Assembly: GCA_014529385.2 (NCBI GenBank)
Contig: CM043966.1
Coordinates: forward strand, 39,926,037-39,990,036
Direction: 5' to 3'
Length of the DNA: 64,000 bases
DNA from: Adiantum capillus-veneris
Taxonomy: Eukaryota; Streptophyta; Polypodiopsida; Polypodiales; Pteridaceae
Part shown: in pieces, positions 20,945-32,645 of the stretch
Numbering within the stretch: position 1 is the first letter of the stretch
Layout of the letters: each line of letters begins with the position of its first letter
Program-made: the position numbers and the translations under genes
The notes under the pieces: generated by a model
Told to the model about the DNA's origin: nothing
The model's database searches: none
What the model saw: only the letters and a program-made list of their open reading frames with translations

Positions 20945-21328
20945 ATGAAAAATCATCCACCACCACCAGGGTATTCTACTCCACTCAGAGACATGCAAAT
21001 TGCAAGAAACACTACAACAACTTTGACAATAGGATTTGGAGAAGGCCTAGAGGAGAGGCATCCTCTAATCAACAAACGGAAAGTGAGATTCATCAAAACC
21101 AATGAAGCCATGGGACTTGTGATGGATTACACTCATGAGGGCTTATATAGATTCACAAATGGGGATCCACATACCTTCTACAAGTGTGTAGAACCCAATG
21201 CAAGAGATTTGACAGACCATAATAATCTCTATTCATTCACATATAAAGATGCCCATGGAATGCAAGAATTGATGGTAGAGAAGTATGGACGAGATGACAA
21301 ACTTGTCCATCCAATTGACCCAGAATGA
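20945..21328 (+). CDS. Element D Gag N-terminal domain
   Basis: ORF of 127 codons from ATG at 20945, the first coding signal after the leader array. It contains YSFTYKDAHG followed by a VEKYGRDDK motif, a pattern related to the Gag N-terminal region of element A (VYTYGVE...VDKYGREY) and to LTYAYQDAHGNEY in element E near 60170. Its place right after the leader suggests that this is the true Gag start. It ends at a TGA after HPIDPE; translated similarity continues weakly beyond. Confidence 0.65.
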   Translation: MKNHPPPPGYSTPLRDMQIARNTTTTLTIGFGEGLEERHPLINKRKVRFIKTNEAMGLVMDYTHEGLYRFTNGDPHTFYKCVEPNARDLTDHNNLYSFTYKDAHGMQELMVEKYGRDDKLVHPIDPE

Positions 21329-22380
21329 TACACATACAAGGGTACTCCAATCTCTACTTACTTTCAATCAAAAGCGATGTCGGGGAACACATTAGAGATG
21401 ATTCCACCAAGATTTTCTCCAAGATGAGAAGAGAGAGCGAGAGACGTCCTTGCCAAAAACCATGAACTGGTTATATTGGTGATTGGACCACAATGACTAA
21501 GACTATATCAAGTAGCCCAATGTGTCAAGACAAAGTAAAATGGGTGGAGGGATCCATATGCTCATGTCTCACTCTTCAAACAAGTTTGGAGAGCTGAAAT
21601 TGTAGATTTCCATACTCAGTACCAACGATTTCGGTTGACATTGAAAGGAACAACCCTGACTTGATTCCAATCACTGAACAAAGATGTTTTTTCACATAGA
21701 ATGACTCTTGCATGAATTTACAGAGTATTTCTCTAAGAGGGGAACGAAGCACAACACGGTGTCACAAATCTACGCTTTCAAACAAACAAAGAACAAACAA
21801 ATCAAGGAAGCTTTGCTTTGCTTCAAACAATAAACAGAGAGGTTCCTCGTACGAGAGCTATCGCAAGATGAGTGATTATCATTTCTCTTCATAGAGGGCC
21901 TGAAGAACGAGAATCTCAAAAAGGACCTACATTTGAAAGAATGTACGATGTTTGAGAAAGTCACTAGCGAAGCCGTATATCTAGTTGAAAATTGTAAGGC
22001 TTATGTAGAGGTGACGGATGATGCAAACAACGCGATGAGTAGCACCTTTTCCACAACGAGCGAATCTGCAAAAAATCTGGAAGTTCAAACCCCTACGATA
22101 CCAAGTATTGATAAAGTGGTAAGAATAATACGCCAAATCTATAGAAAAAACCCGAATGTACAAATACCACAATCGAGGAGATGTGACACATGTGGAGGAG
22201 ATCATCCCACCCCATGGTGTAGCACCCAATTGAGACTGCAACGTATGTTAGGGAAACAACCACCTCCACAAAAAATTAGTTTTCCATGGACAAGAACACC
22301 TTAATATTCATGGACAATCAAGAGTATGGTTCAAAGACCATTCTTACCATGCAACAATGACCATTGGCTACACCACTAGC
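21329..22380 (+). pseudogene. Element D gag, decayed
   Basis: Region with many frame changes that still matches element A Gag. The clearest part is 21933-22304: MFEKVTSEAVYLVENCKAYVE (A: LIKEALYLVDNCEAYKE), then CDTCGGDHPTPWC, a zinc knuckle of C-x2-C-x3-H-x4-C form. The central capsid part is too broken to read. No functional Gag is possible. Confidence 0.6.
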
Positions 22381-22384
22381 TACA

Positions 22385-22620
22385 CAACAAATATGACCAT
22401 GCTAGAAGTGTGGAGGAAATCATTGGCAAAGAAATTGTCCCCATCATGCAACAAACGTAGAAAATTGTCCAAAATGTGTTGTTACACACGTGATTCTTGA
22501 TTGTCCAAAACACCCAAACAATAAGCGAAAAAACATAGAAATATTGTCCAAAATGTGTTGTTACACACCTGATTCTTGATTGTCCAAAACACCCAAACAA
22601 CAAGCAAAAATGAAATAATG
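22385..22620 (+). pseudogene. Element D zinc-knuckle region with 78-bp tandem duplication
   Basis: Reads CGGNHWQRNCPHHATNVENCPKCVVTHVILDCPKHPNN: knuckles CPKC-x3-H-x4-C. The stretch starting ATTGTCCAAAATGTG at 22464 is repeated at 22542, a period of 78 bp, exactly 26 codons, so the second knuckle was duplicated in frame. A stop (TAG at about 22458) shows later decay. Confidence 0.65.
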
Positions 22621-23340
22621 AACCTTGTTAGAGTGATGCCTTCTTCAAGCAGATCTAAGAAAGAACTAATAGTTCCAGTACATGCGGTGACAAGAGCTCA
22701 AGCTCAAGAAGCTGCCAAAAACACACCCATTGAGGAGGAAAACATAATGCCTATTTAGACAAAAGTTGAGAACATATCGGTGAGAATTGGAAGAAAATCA
22801 TGGAAAGCAAAAAGAGAAAAAATGAAAGCAAAAATATTGAAGGAGAAAACCGCCTTGGAGACTGAGCTACAGCAAGAGAAGGAAAATAGGGAATGAACAA
22901 AAAAAGAAAAATCATCCAAAATTTCATCGAGAGGTTCGGTCTTGGTAGAAAAATTTAATAAGAAGCTAGACACATCCGAAAGTTGAAACCAAGCAAATGG
23001 AAATGTGTAGAAGGCTCATAGAGACAGTCCAAGCTCTTGAACAAGTAGTGCCTATACCTGAAAAGAAGGACAAAAGCACACTAAAAGAAAACAAAATGGA
23101 TAAACCAACCAAAACGGGGAATGAAAAGCCATTGGGTATGAGGGTAGTGGGAAATACTATGGACGAGGCAAAGTATCATGAGATGCAACAAATCCTTGAA
23201 GTAGACAAGTCTTGGCCACAATCCTTATTGGAAAAAATCAAAAACCAAAAAGATGGTAGTGCTGCTTTACAGTCCTTACCTATCCCTAAGATCAACATGG
23301 ATCAGGAGTTCTACCTTGGAGATATACGATCTCTATAACA
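22620..23340 (+). pseudogene. Element D gag-protease linker
   Basis: Contains VPVHAVTRAQAQEAAK (A: VPVQVVMRAQAQKKAD), the linker found before gypsy proteases, a lysine/glutamate-rich helix-prone stretch, and from 22997 the segment MEMCRRLIETVQALEQ (A: FEMCQKMIQTAQALLE). Several in-frame stops. The function is that of a polyprotein spacer. Confidence 0.6.
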
Positions 23341-23522
23341 CTCTCTACAAACTTTGCCATGTTGTATAAGAGAACATGAAACAAAATTTGAGGTTAGAGT
23401 GGTACCTTTCTAGTGGAAGCCACACCAAAGATGATGGATACTAAAAGCTTGCATGCATTGATATCTTCTCCTATACAATGCAAGATTACTCTCTTAGAGT
23501 TGCTAAAAATTAGACCGCGTTT

Positions 23523-23828
23523 ATGGGGCCAGATGGAAAAAACTTTGAGAGAATGGGAGTGAAGATTCCTCATCAAGACACCCCCTTAGAGGAAAACATG
23601 GGTAAAACTCAATCCGAGAGATCAAAAGAAAAGCTTGTAGCAGTGAATAAGGTGGGTGACTATTGCAAAGGAGAAGAAGGGAACACCACCTTACCACTAG
23701 AGTACAAAGGAGTAAAAACAGTAGCCATACTTGATTGTGGGGCTAGAATAGCCATTGCTACGAAGGGAATCTGGAGAAATGGGAAAGACCTACTCTCAAA
23801 AAATTATGCAAGAAGTTGCCAATCGTAG
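23523..23828 (+). pseudogene. Element D aspartic protease fragment
   Basis: Reads VNKVGDYCKGEEGNTTLPLEYKGVKTVAILDCGARIAIATKGIW, clearly the protease of element A (LNKVGEYYKGEDGNTTLPVEF...AILDSGASVAIATKEVW). The active-site triad DSG is DCG here, so catalysis would be lost. The domain breaks off at about 23828 before the ILGRP motif, where copia sequence starts. Confidence 0.75.
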
Positions 23829-23834
23829 ATGGAT

Positions 23835-24640
23835 ATGTGGAGAGACCCTCAAGGATACTAGAGTATGTTGCATAAATTCTCAAAGCATTTGTGATGATGG
23901 ATTGTAAGTTTGTGAGCACTCCAATGGAAGTGAATGTGAAACTCTCCGAATGGAGTCTAAATGGAGGATTCTTCTCCCTTAGTTGACATCAAGAAGTACA
24001 GGAAGCTTGTGTGAAGTTTGATTTTCTTGTGTAATAATAGAGAAAACACTTGTTTTGCAGTTAGTGTTTTGAGCAAGTTTTCTAACCAGCCTAAGGAATG
24101 ACATGCTTGTTCCAAAGTATATTAGAGGTACTATGGGCCCTCAAATTTTCCTTGGCATTGGCACAAAAATACTAAGTGGGTATTGTGACTATGATTGGGC
24201 AGGAGATTCTGATTCTAGAAACTCAATTTTGGATATTGTTTCTCACTTGGTTCTAGAGTGTTTCCTTGGATTAGCAAGAAGTAGCCAATAGTTTCTCTTT
24301 CTTCAACAAAACCAGAGTATAAATCTTGTTTCTTAGAAGCTTGTGAAGTAGTTTGACTTAGGAGATTCTCATAGACCTAGGTATTCTTGTTGATTCAACG
24401 ACAACACTTCAATGTGACAACTAGAGTGGCATGACGATTGCCAAGGACCCTATCTTCCATGCATATACAAAGCATATTGAGGTTCAATATCATTATGTTT
24501 GAGATACTTTTGAGGATGAGATTGTGGAGCTAAAGTATTGTCATTGGGAAATACAAGCTACTTCAACACCTTCACCAACTCGGAGATGGTGCATGGCCGA
24601 CATAAAGCATCTTCGGGTGTTTATGCATTGAGGGGGATGT
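23835..24640 (+). pseudogene. Decayed copia RT/RNase H fragment
   Basis: Scattered matches to the end of a Ty1/copia polyprotein: DCKFVSTPMEVNVKLS (end of RT), YIRGTMG...GTKILSGYCDYDWAGDSDSRNS (RNase H, first catalytic Asp in DYDWAGD), and later FHAYTKHIEV-like residues. It is full of stops and frameshifts. A G-run GAGGGGGA and TGTTAGTATACC at about 24632-24645 look like its PPT and 3' LTR start. Confidence 0.65.
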
Positions 24641-25789
24641 TAGTATACCTACGATGCCCACCTATTAATTTTTCCCACCAAAATGTATGTTGTATAGTTT
24701 GTAAGGCCCCCATATGAGGAGAATCTAATAGTGCATTTATATTTGGTGGACTCAACTTGCACACTAATGAGGTTTTTATTTGTTATTGTGGATGGTATGG
24801 AGAAAATTCAAGAATACGCCTTCTCACCAAAATACCTTGTCTATAGTATTGTTGGAAAGTGATTAAAAAATGGTCAATCAAGCCACAGGTTAATGGCTGT
24901 GGCCTTTGTTTGTAGGTGGGTGGCATTTAACGGCCATCGATAGCCGACTTCTAGGCGCTCTTGACTTCACATGGATGGCTATAGATGGACACATGGATGG
25001 CTATCTCTCATAAGAGAGGAAAATCCATAGAGGCTCCTTGATATAAGGAGACCTTCTCCTTGAACCATTTCACATTATCCCCTTCCATTCCTACCTACTT
25101 GCTCTAGTTGCCTATCTACCATCTAAGCTCTACCTTGAGAGCGCATGTGTGGATGACGCTTCACTTTGTAGTAGTGCCAATCTAAATTTTTGTTTTTCCA
25201 ATAATCTACTTTGTGTCATATCTCTCTCTACTCTCCTTGCACAAGATCTTATTTTGTTCCACATTTCTTAAAATGCTGCTATGTGAAATTTTTTTGCAAA
25301 TAGAGAGCTGCTATGATACGAGTACACATAGAGAAGGCAAGGTGAGTGCACAAATAAAGAATACAAAGACAAAGGGAGCCATACAGCCTTAAAACTAAAA
25401 GAACCAATTTTTTTTATGAACCTTTTTATGTTTTTACACGAGTTTTATCTATATACAAGTCAGAGTTGAAAAACTCACTAACAGACACTTGTGACAACCC
25501 GCCAGATGGTGCTAGTCAAGTGACTTGCACTTCACATACATGTGCTTGCTAAAGCAAGATAAAAACCCACAAAAATAAATCCACATGCCCTTTTGACACA
25601 TGGTATCATGTCCATATGTGAAAATTTACATAAAATGAGTTGTTCAAAATGCACAGAACATAGTTTTCCACACCCAAGCATGCTGGATCATTGATGGTTG
25701 GTTGCAAAAGAAAAGACCTTATACACTAGATGATGGAGTCTTCATTTTATCTTCATAATCAAAAAAATCATCAAATGAAAACTCAACCT
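24640..25789 (+). other. Probable copia LTR remnant and unassigned sequence
   Basis: The part from 24638 (TGTTAGTATACC) is probably the 3' LTR of the copia fragment; its end cannot be placed. No ORF with a coding signature, no RNA gene and no clear repeat is seen in the rest. Confidence 0.35.
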
Positions 25790-26084
25790 CAACTACAATC
25801 ATCAACCTTGCAATATACTTCTTCAACTTGTGGCCATTACATGTGCTTTATGTGGAGTGGGTACCATTCAAGTAAACAAGTTGATATCTGCCATTGGAAA
25901 CCTGTTTAGGACAAAGAAAAGACCTTGCCACATGATATGAAGTTTCTTTTGGAAATTATTAACAAGATTTCTATTGTGATGAAGAACCATGTCACCCTTC
26001 TTAATGTCTTTGTCCTTCCCTTCTCATTTGTCGTTGCTTGATTGTGCTTCAATACATGTTCATGATGCTCAAAAGCAAGAAAAC
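25790..26084 (-). pseudogene. Gypsy integrase tail, host of the element B insertion
   Basis: Minus-strand reading gives FLAFEHHEHVLKHNQ, KDIKKGDMVLHHNRNLVNNFQKKLHIMWQGLFFV, the C-terminal GPY-type region of a gypsy integrase (compare HDLVLRYNSKLDNTFQKKFQIKWEGPF at 16800). It is cut at 26084 by the LTR of element B. The missing upstream part continues at 54883 on the same strand, so B inserted into this gene. Frames are broken. Confidence 0.7.
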
Positions 26085-26372
26085 TGTTGGAGCCCAACTT
26101 GTCCAACTGTTGTAACTTGTACATAAGGAGCCCATCTTGTAAAGCCTATCAAATTCCGATTTTTACGTCAAAGACGTCTTATCATTTTGATCCACTTGTC
26201 TGGGTTATGTAAAGATTAATCAGTCAGTCGAAACCCAGATGTGTTTCCACTTTGTAACTATGATGAATAGAACCCCATGTACATTTTTGAGCTAAGGTGA
26301 CTGAAGTATAAAAGTCACCTTAGAACAATTTTTGAAATAACATTTGAATAATAAATCCTGTGTCGTACGAGT

Positions 26373-26431
<59 letters not shown>

Positions 26432-27001
26432 TCTTATCCTCTTCGCTACGCTCATCTCCCTCACCGGATTCACGGCGCGACCACACCATCGCGGTAGCCT
26501 CTCCGAGAGGTACGCGCCCACGCCACGCATTCACATTTTTGAGCTGTTCGCGAGAGATCCTTCCTTGAGCTTGTTTTGCTTGTAAGTAGCACAAACAATG
26601 TCTGTTTTCAACAATCAAGTACTTTATGGAATGAGTGAGAGATTAGCTACACATAGATACTCGCGATTGTATTCGAGATAACTAGGGTTAAAATCTGGTG
26701 AGATTAGACTTATAGGTAAGCATATCCTATTGAGAGGATGGTGCCTAGCAAGTTTGATGCGATTTCGAGTTCATTTGATGTGTAAATAGTGCTGTGAGCG
26801 TTTAGGGATAGAGTGGGTTGCATTCAACAAGGGTTATTGATTGATGCATAATAGAAGTGCGTATGTGTAGATTGGTCTCAGCCTGACAAGCTAACAAGAT
26901 TGCCTCTGTGCACCTACGGGTTAGTCCTGTCATGGGATGATAAGTATGTTGTCTGTGTCGTGCTTGTGAGCATGAACAGGGGAGTAGTTTTCCCTAAAAC
27001 A
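26085..27001 (+). mobile_element. 5' LTR of element B
   Basis: 917 bp, from TGTTGGAGCCCAAC to CCCTAAAACA, followed by a PBS. The partner is 54015-54882. Over about 225 aligned bases from 26148 I count nine substitutions, about 4 percent. TATAAAAG lies at 26307-26314, and a (GA) run at 26375-26429 is longer than in the partner (54295-54314). A possible 4-bp target duplication AAAC flanks the pair (26081-26084 and 54881-54884), overlapping the LTR end. Confidence 0.85.
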
Positions 27002-27021
27002 TTGGCGCCGCTGCCGGGGAC
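27002..27021 (+). promoter_or_regulatory. Primer-binding site of element B
   Basis: TTGGCGCCGCTGCCGGGGAC directly after the LTR. This is the form typical of Tat/Athila/Ogre-type Ty3/gypsy elements. It identifies 26085-27001 as a 5' LTR and fixes the element's plus orientation. Confidence 0.85.
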
Positions 27022-27151
27022 ACAAGACCTTAAGTAGGGAGATCTACGTCACTCATGTGATGGTTAGCTTAATTTAGTTTCGACTAGAGAGAGCTTAAAC
27101 TTTTAGAACAAGATCCAGGATAGGGTATCTTGAGGTCTAGTGGATAGCCAG

Positions 27152-28717
<1,566 letters not shown>

Positions 28718-28735
28718 TAGCCCCCCCAAACCTAG
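28718..28735 (-). promoter_or_regulatory. Polypurine tract of the nested gypsy
   Basis: Minus strand GCTAGGTTTGGGGGGGCTA ending at the LTR start TGATCTAAG. A seven-G run is the core. Confidence 0.75.
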
Positions 28736-28758
28736 CTCGGGGTATTTATGCCTCTAGC

Positions 28759-30078
28759 CTACTTTCTTTGATCTTGAGCTGACCTTATCCTGATGTGATA
28801 AGGCTTTAGACTCCATCCATTTGTCCTGGTCTTGTGCACTTTGCCATCAATGTCTTGAAGTCTGTAAGAGCCATTTTTGAACTTTTTGGTGACCAAGAAC
28901 GGGCCTTCCCATCGAAAAAGAAACTTTCCATCCTTACGAGTGTCGAAGCGATTGTCGTATCGAAGCACCAGAGATCCCTTTTTGATGTCTTTGGATGCTA
29001 GCTTTTTGTTGAACTTTTCTCTGCGCTTCTCTACTTCTTGAGAATAGTGGTTGATGGCTTCTTCACGATCCAGTTGCAGCCTCTCTAGATCCATGATCCT
29101 TTGATGTACTTTCTCCTTTTGAGAGCCTACCTGGCTACCCAATATTCGAAGACTTGTTAACTTCACTTCAATGGGCAAAAGCGCCTCCTTTCCATAAACC
29201 AAATGAAAGGGTGTGTACCCTAATGTGGTTTTGAAGGAGGTTCTATAGGCCCATAGAGCTCCATTCAGGTGTTTGTCCCAATCTTGGCGCCTGGCATGTA
29301 CCTGTTTGGTGAGAATTTTGCAAATGATTCCATTTACCTTTTCCACCAAACCATTGCACTGAGGGTAGTAAGGAGTAGAGTGTTGATGCTAGATATTTAG
29401 CTTCTTCATGAGTTCTCCTACCAAGTCTGCTCTAAACCCTGGTCCTCTATCAGATAGTATTTCAAGAGGGGTGCCAAACCGGCAACAGATGTGGTCAAAG
29501 ATGAACTGACTCACATCCTTAGCAGTAATTCTATTGGTCAGCATAGCCTCAGCCCATCTAGTCATGTAGTCTACTCCCATGATGATGTACTCTTTACCTG
29601 ACTGAGTGCGTGGTAGAGGCCCTATGGCATCAATTCCCCACTTCTCAAAGGGCCCATATACCTTTATTGGTTTCTGAGGTTCAGCTATGAGCCGTCGTGG
29701 TCCTGCTTTCTGACATTCATCACATGTTTGACACCAGTATTTGACATCACGATGAAGACTTGGCCAAGTAAACCCAGCTTGTAGAACCTTTCTACTAGTG
29801 ACGTCGTGTGCAAAGTGTCCTCCGCACATATCATCGTGACAAGCTTTTAAAATCTCTTCAATTTCACTCTTCAAAGGCACTCTCCTAAGCACACCATCCT
29901 TACCAAGACAATACAAGTCATCATTTACTATGCGATACCTGGTAGCCTTCCTAGCTAACCATCGCCCTTCCCCTGCATTCAAGTGTTTAGGAGCCTCTCC
30001 TTGCTCCAGAATGTGCATAATATCTTCCAAGTCCTCCTTGCCTTGCTGAAGTGGAAGTTTGATGGCCACTGCTCCCAC
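28759..30078 (-). pseudogene. Nested gypsy integrase
   Basis: Ty3/gypsy integrase. Zinc domain H-x-H...C-x2-C seen as CHDDMCGGHFAHD...CQTCDECQKAG. The core carries all three acidic positions: GIDAIGPLP and MGVDYMTRWAEA, EILSDRGPGF, and the Glu in PYYPQCNGLVEKVNG. The tail has WAYRTSFKTTLGYTPFHLVYGKEALLP and the GPY-like KFLFRWEGPFLV. One in-frame TAG near 29387-29389 (after KLNI) splits it. The rest is well preserved, which fits a young element. Confidence 0.9.
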
Positions 30079-30096
30079 TATTGACTCATTTAACTT

Positions 30097-31345
30097 TCAT
30101 GATGCTAGGTGGTCTGCATCCTTGTTCTGGTCTCTTGGCACATGATGTACTTGTGCCTCCCTAAATCTCCTCATAAGAGCTTTGTCTTCTCTCATTTTAG
30201 TAGAGAGACGGGCATTTTTGCAAGCCCATGTACCTTGCATTTGCCTTACCAAAATCATGGAGTCACCAAAAGCGTTTAATCTCTTAATTGAATTATCGAG
30301 GCACCAACAAAGGCCATGAATTAGAGCATGATATTCTGCTTCATTGTTGGAGTGGACATCTTCTAGAGTGATCCCTTCACCATGGATCCTCTCTCCCAAT
30401 GGAGATAAGACTACGATGCCTGCAGCTGCCTTATCCTTGGTTCTCTTGTATGCTCCATCAAAGTAGAGGCTATAAGCATTGACCAAAGCCTCTGGAGCCG
30501 GAGGTGGTGGAAGTTCCTTTCTCTTCAAATGGAAAACTTTTTCATAGCACTTGTTTGTTAAAATGTCGGCTAAGCATGCTCGAGTTGTTCTTTCAACCTG
30601 TATTGTATAATCAAACTGTTGAAGTCGTACCACCCACTTTGCTATTTTGTTAGAGATTTCCATATGTTGTAGTGCATAGGGAAACATATCCTCCACAGTG
30701 ATAATTACAAACCTCTTCGGCAGCAAGTATGGCCGAAATTTGGTTACCGCAAACATGAGAGCTAACACTAGCTGTTCCATCAGGGTGTAGGCCTTCTCTG
30801 TGTTTTCCATGAGGCGGCTAGCAAAATACACAGGCCTCATAAAGGATGTTTTTGGATCTTTTTGTAGGAGGGCAGCACCAATGGCCTCTTCTCCCACTCT
30901 AGGGTTTACAAAGAATGTTTCTTCCCAACAAGGTTGGAGGATTACAGGGAGTGACCCTAACATTTTTTTAATCTCTCTAAAATGCCCATCACTTTCTTCA
31001 CTCCAAACAAGCGTCTCTTGACGAGTCAACTGTTGTAGAGGAAATATCACTTGGGAGAGTAAGTGTATGAATCTACTCAAATATCTTAGCTTTTGCACGA
31101 AAGAGATTAATTGTTTGATGGAAGTTGGGGATGGTAGATTTAGCAATGTTTCTATCTTTTCAGGATCTACCTCGATTCCATCAATGGACACTACATGCCC
31201 TAATAGTGTAACCTTGCTTTCCCCAATGTGACATTTGTCCTTGTTTAGTTGTCCACCTAGCTTAGCTAAACGAGTAAATCCTTCATCAATCTTGCCGAGA
31301 TGCATACTTTTGGAGCTTTAAATACAAAAGTCATCTATGAAAACC
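30097..31345 (-). pseudogene. Nested gypsy RT C-terminus and RNase H
   Basis: Contains the connection region of RT (KCHIGESKVTLLGHVVSIDGIEVDPEKI), LSRFIHLLSQVIFPL, and RNase H with its acidic residues: YFDGAYKRTKDKAAAGIVV (Asp), NNEAEYHALIHG (Glu), AFGDSMILV (Asp), ending VPRDQNKDADHLAS. A TGA at 30094-30096 separates it from the integrase in the same frame. The upstream end is displaced by the 155-bp duplication at 31216-31525. Confidence 0.88.
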
Positions 31346-31525
31346 CTTATGGACTTACCAAAGTAAGGTTGCTTTCCCCAATGTGACATTTGTCCTTGTT
31401 TAGTTGTCCACCTAGCTTAGCTAAACGAGTAAATCCTTCATCAATCTTGCCGAGATGCATACTTTTGGAGCTGTAAATACAAAAGTCATCTATGAAAACC
31501 CTTATGGACTTACCAAAGTAAGGTT
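31216..31525. repeat. 155-bp tandem duplication inside RT
   Basis: Units 31216-31370 and 31371-31525, both beginning GCTTTCCCCAATGTGACATT. They differ by about one base (GGAGCTTTAA against GGAGCTGTAA). 155 is not a multiple of three, so the copy shifts the RT frame. It explains why the residues MHLGKIDEGFTRLAKLGGQL occur in two overlapping frames. Confidence 0.93.
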
Positions 31526-32618
31526 GGAAGACCATGTTCATGAATCGTTGAAAGGTGGCTGGAGCGTTGGTGAGACCAAAAGGCATGACTCGAAATGCAA
31601 AACATCCCCATGGTGTGATGAAAGTAGTCTTTTTCTGGTCCTCCTCTGCAATGTGTATTTGAAAGTATCCAGAGTAGCCATCACACACTGTGTATCTCTC
31701 ATGGCCTGCTACTTCATTTAGAATCTCATCTTGAAATGGGAGAGGGAAGTGGTCCCTCTTTGTTGCGGCATTTAGTGGCTTGTAATCCACGCACACTCGC
31801 CATTTACCATTCTTCTTTGGCCTCACCACTACTGGGGAGACCCATTCTGAATCTTCTACTGGGTATATGAATCCTGCTTCTAAGAGTCTCTTCACCTCAG
31901 ACAACAGTGCATTTTGTTGCACAACTCCTAATCTTCTTAGTTTTTGCACTACTGGCTTGCTCCCTTCTTTTAGACGGATATGATGCTTCACTGCAGTGAC
32001 ACCTGTAATGTGAGTGTAATCAGAAATAAACAATGATGCATGCTTCTTGAGAACATTTACATAACCCTCCTTTTCTTCTTCCTTTATATCCTTGGATAAC
32101 ATCTCCTCTAGGCTGGCATCCCACACATTCTCCATTTGGATCCTTGGGTTGTCTTCTGATGAGGTAGTTTCCTTTATGGTGACGCCCATGACTTCGAGAG
32201 TGCTATCACTCTCTTCACTTGAACTCTCTTCCTCGTCCATGGATGAGGAGCATCCACTTGAGCTCCACTCATCAGCTGACATCTCTAGTTCGAGGTTCTC
32301 TTGTCGCCCATTCTTTAGGTTATAAACCACCTTCCGACTATGGCCACCCATGCGAGGCCTCAACTCCAAGTCTCCTATTGCCCAATCTTGCCTAGCTCCT
32401 ATACCCATGAGCCAAGGCCGTCCTAAAATAAGGGGGTATCCTTCTCCCTTTACTGGCATCACATAAGCATCAACCTTTGTAGTGATTCCAAAAATAGAAA
32501 CTCTCAAAGCTTTCACTACACCCACACAAGTGACAGAGACATTATTGGCCATTTTTTCCCTAAAGTTTGATGATTCCATTACCTCTAAACCCAATTGATG
32601 CATTAGCTTTTCTGTCAT
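31347..32618 (-). pseudogene. Nested gypsy protease and reverse transcriptase
   Basis: The protease closes with LILGRPWLMGIGARQDW; its active site IDSGAEVCVM lies just upstream of the first Met, after the stop at about 32640. RT motifs follow in order: VVRPKKNGKWRVCVDYKPLN, YTVCDGYSGYFQI, TTFITPWGCFAFRVMPFGLTNAPATFQ, and FIDDFCIYS, where the two Asp are the polymerase site. The ORF runs into the duplicated block, so RT is truncated after the catalytic motif. Frame and motif preservation are otherwise good. Confidence 0.9.
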
Positions 32619-32645
32619 GACACAAACCTCTGCTCCACTATCAAT

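Noticed and set aside
26085-27001. Solo LTR
   Set aside because: A PBS follows directly and the matching 3' LTR with a PPT lies at 54015.
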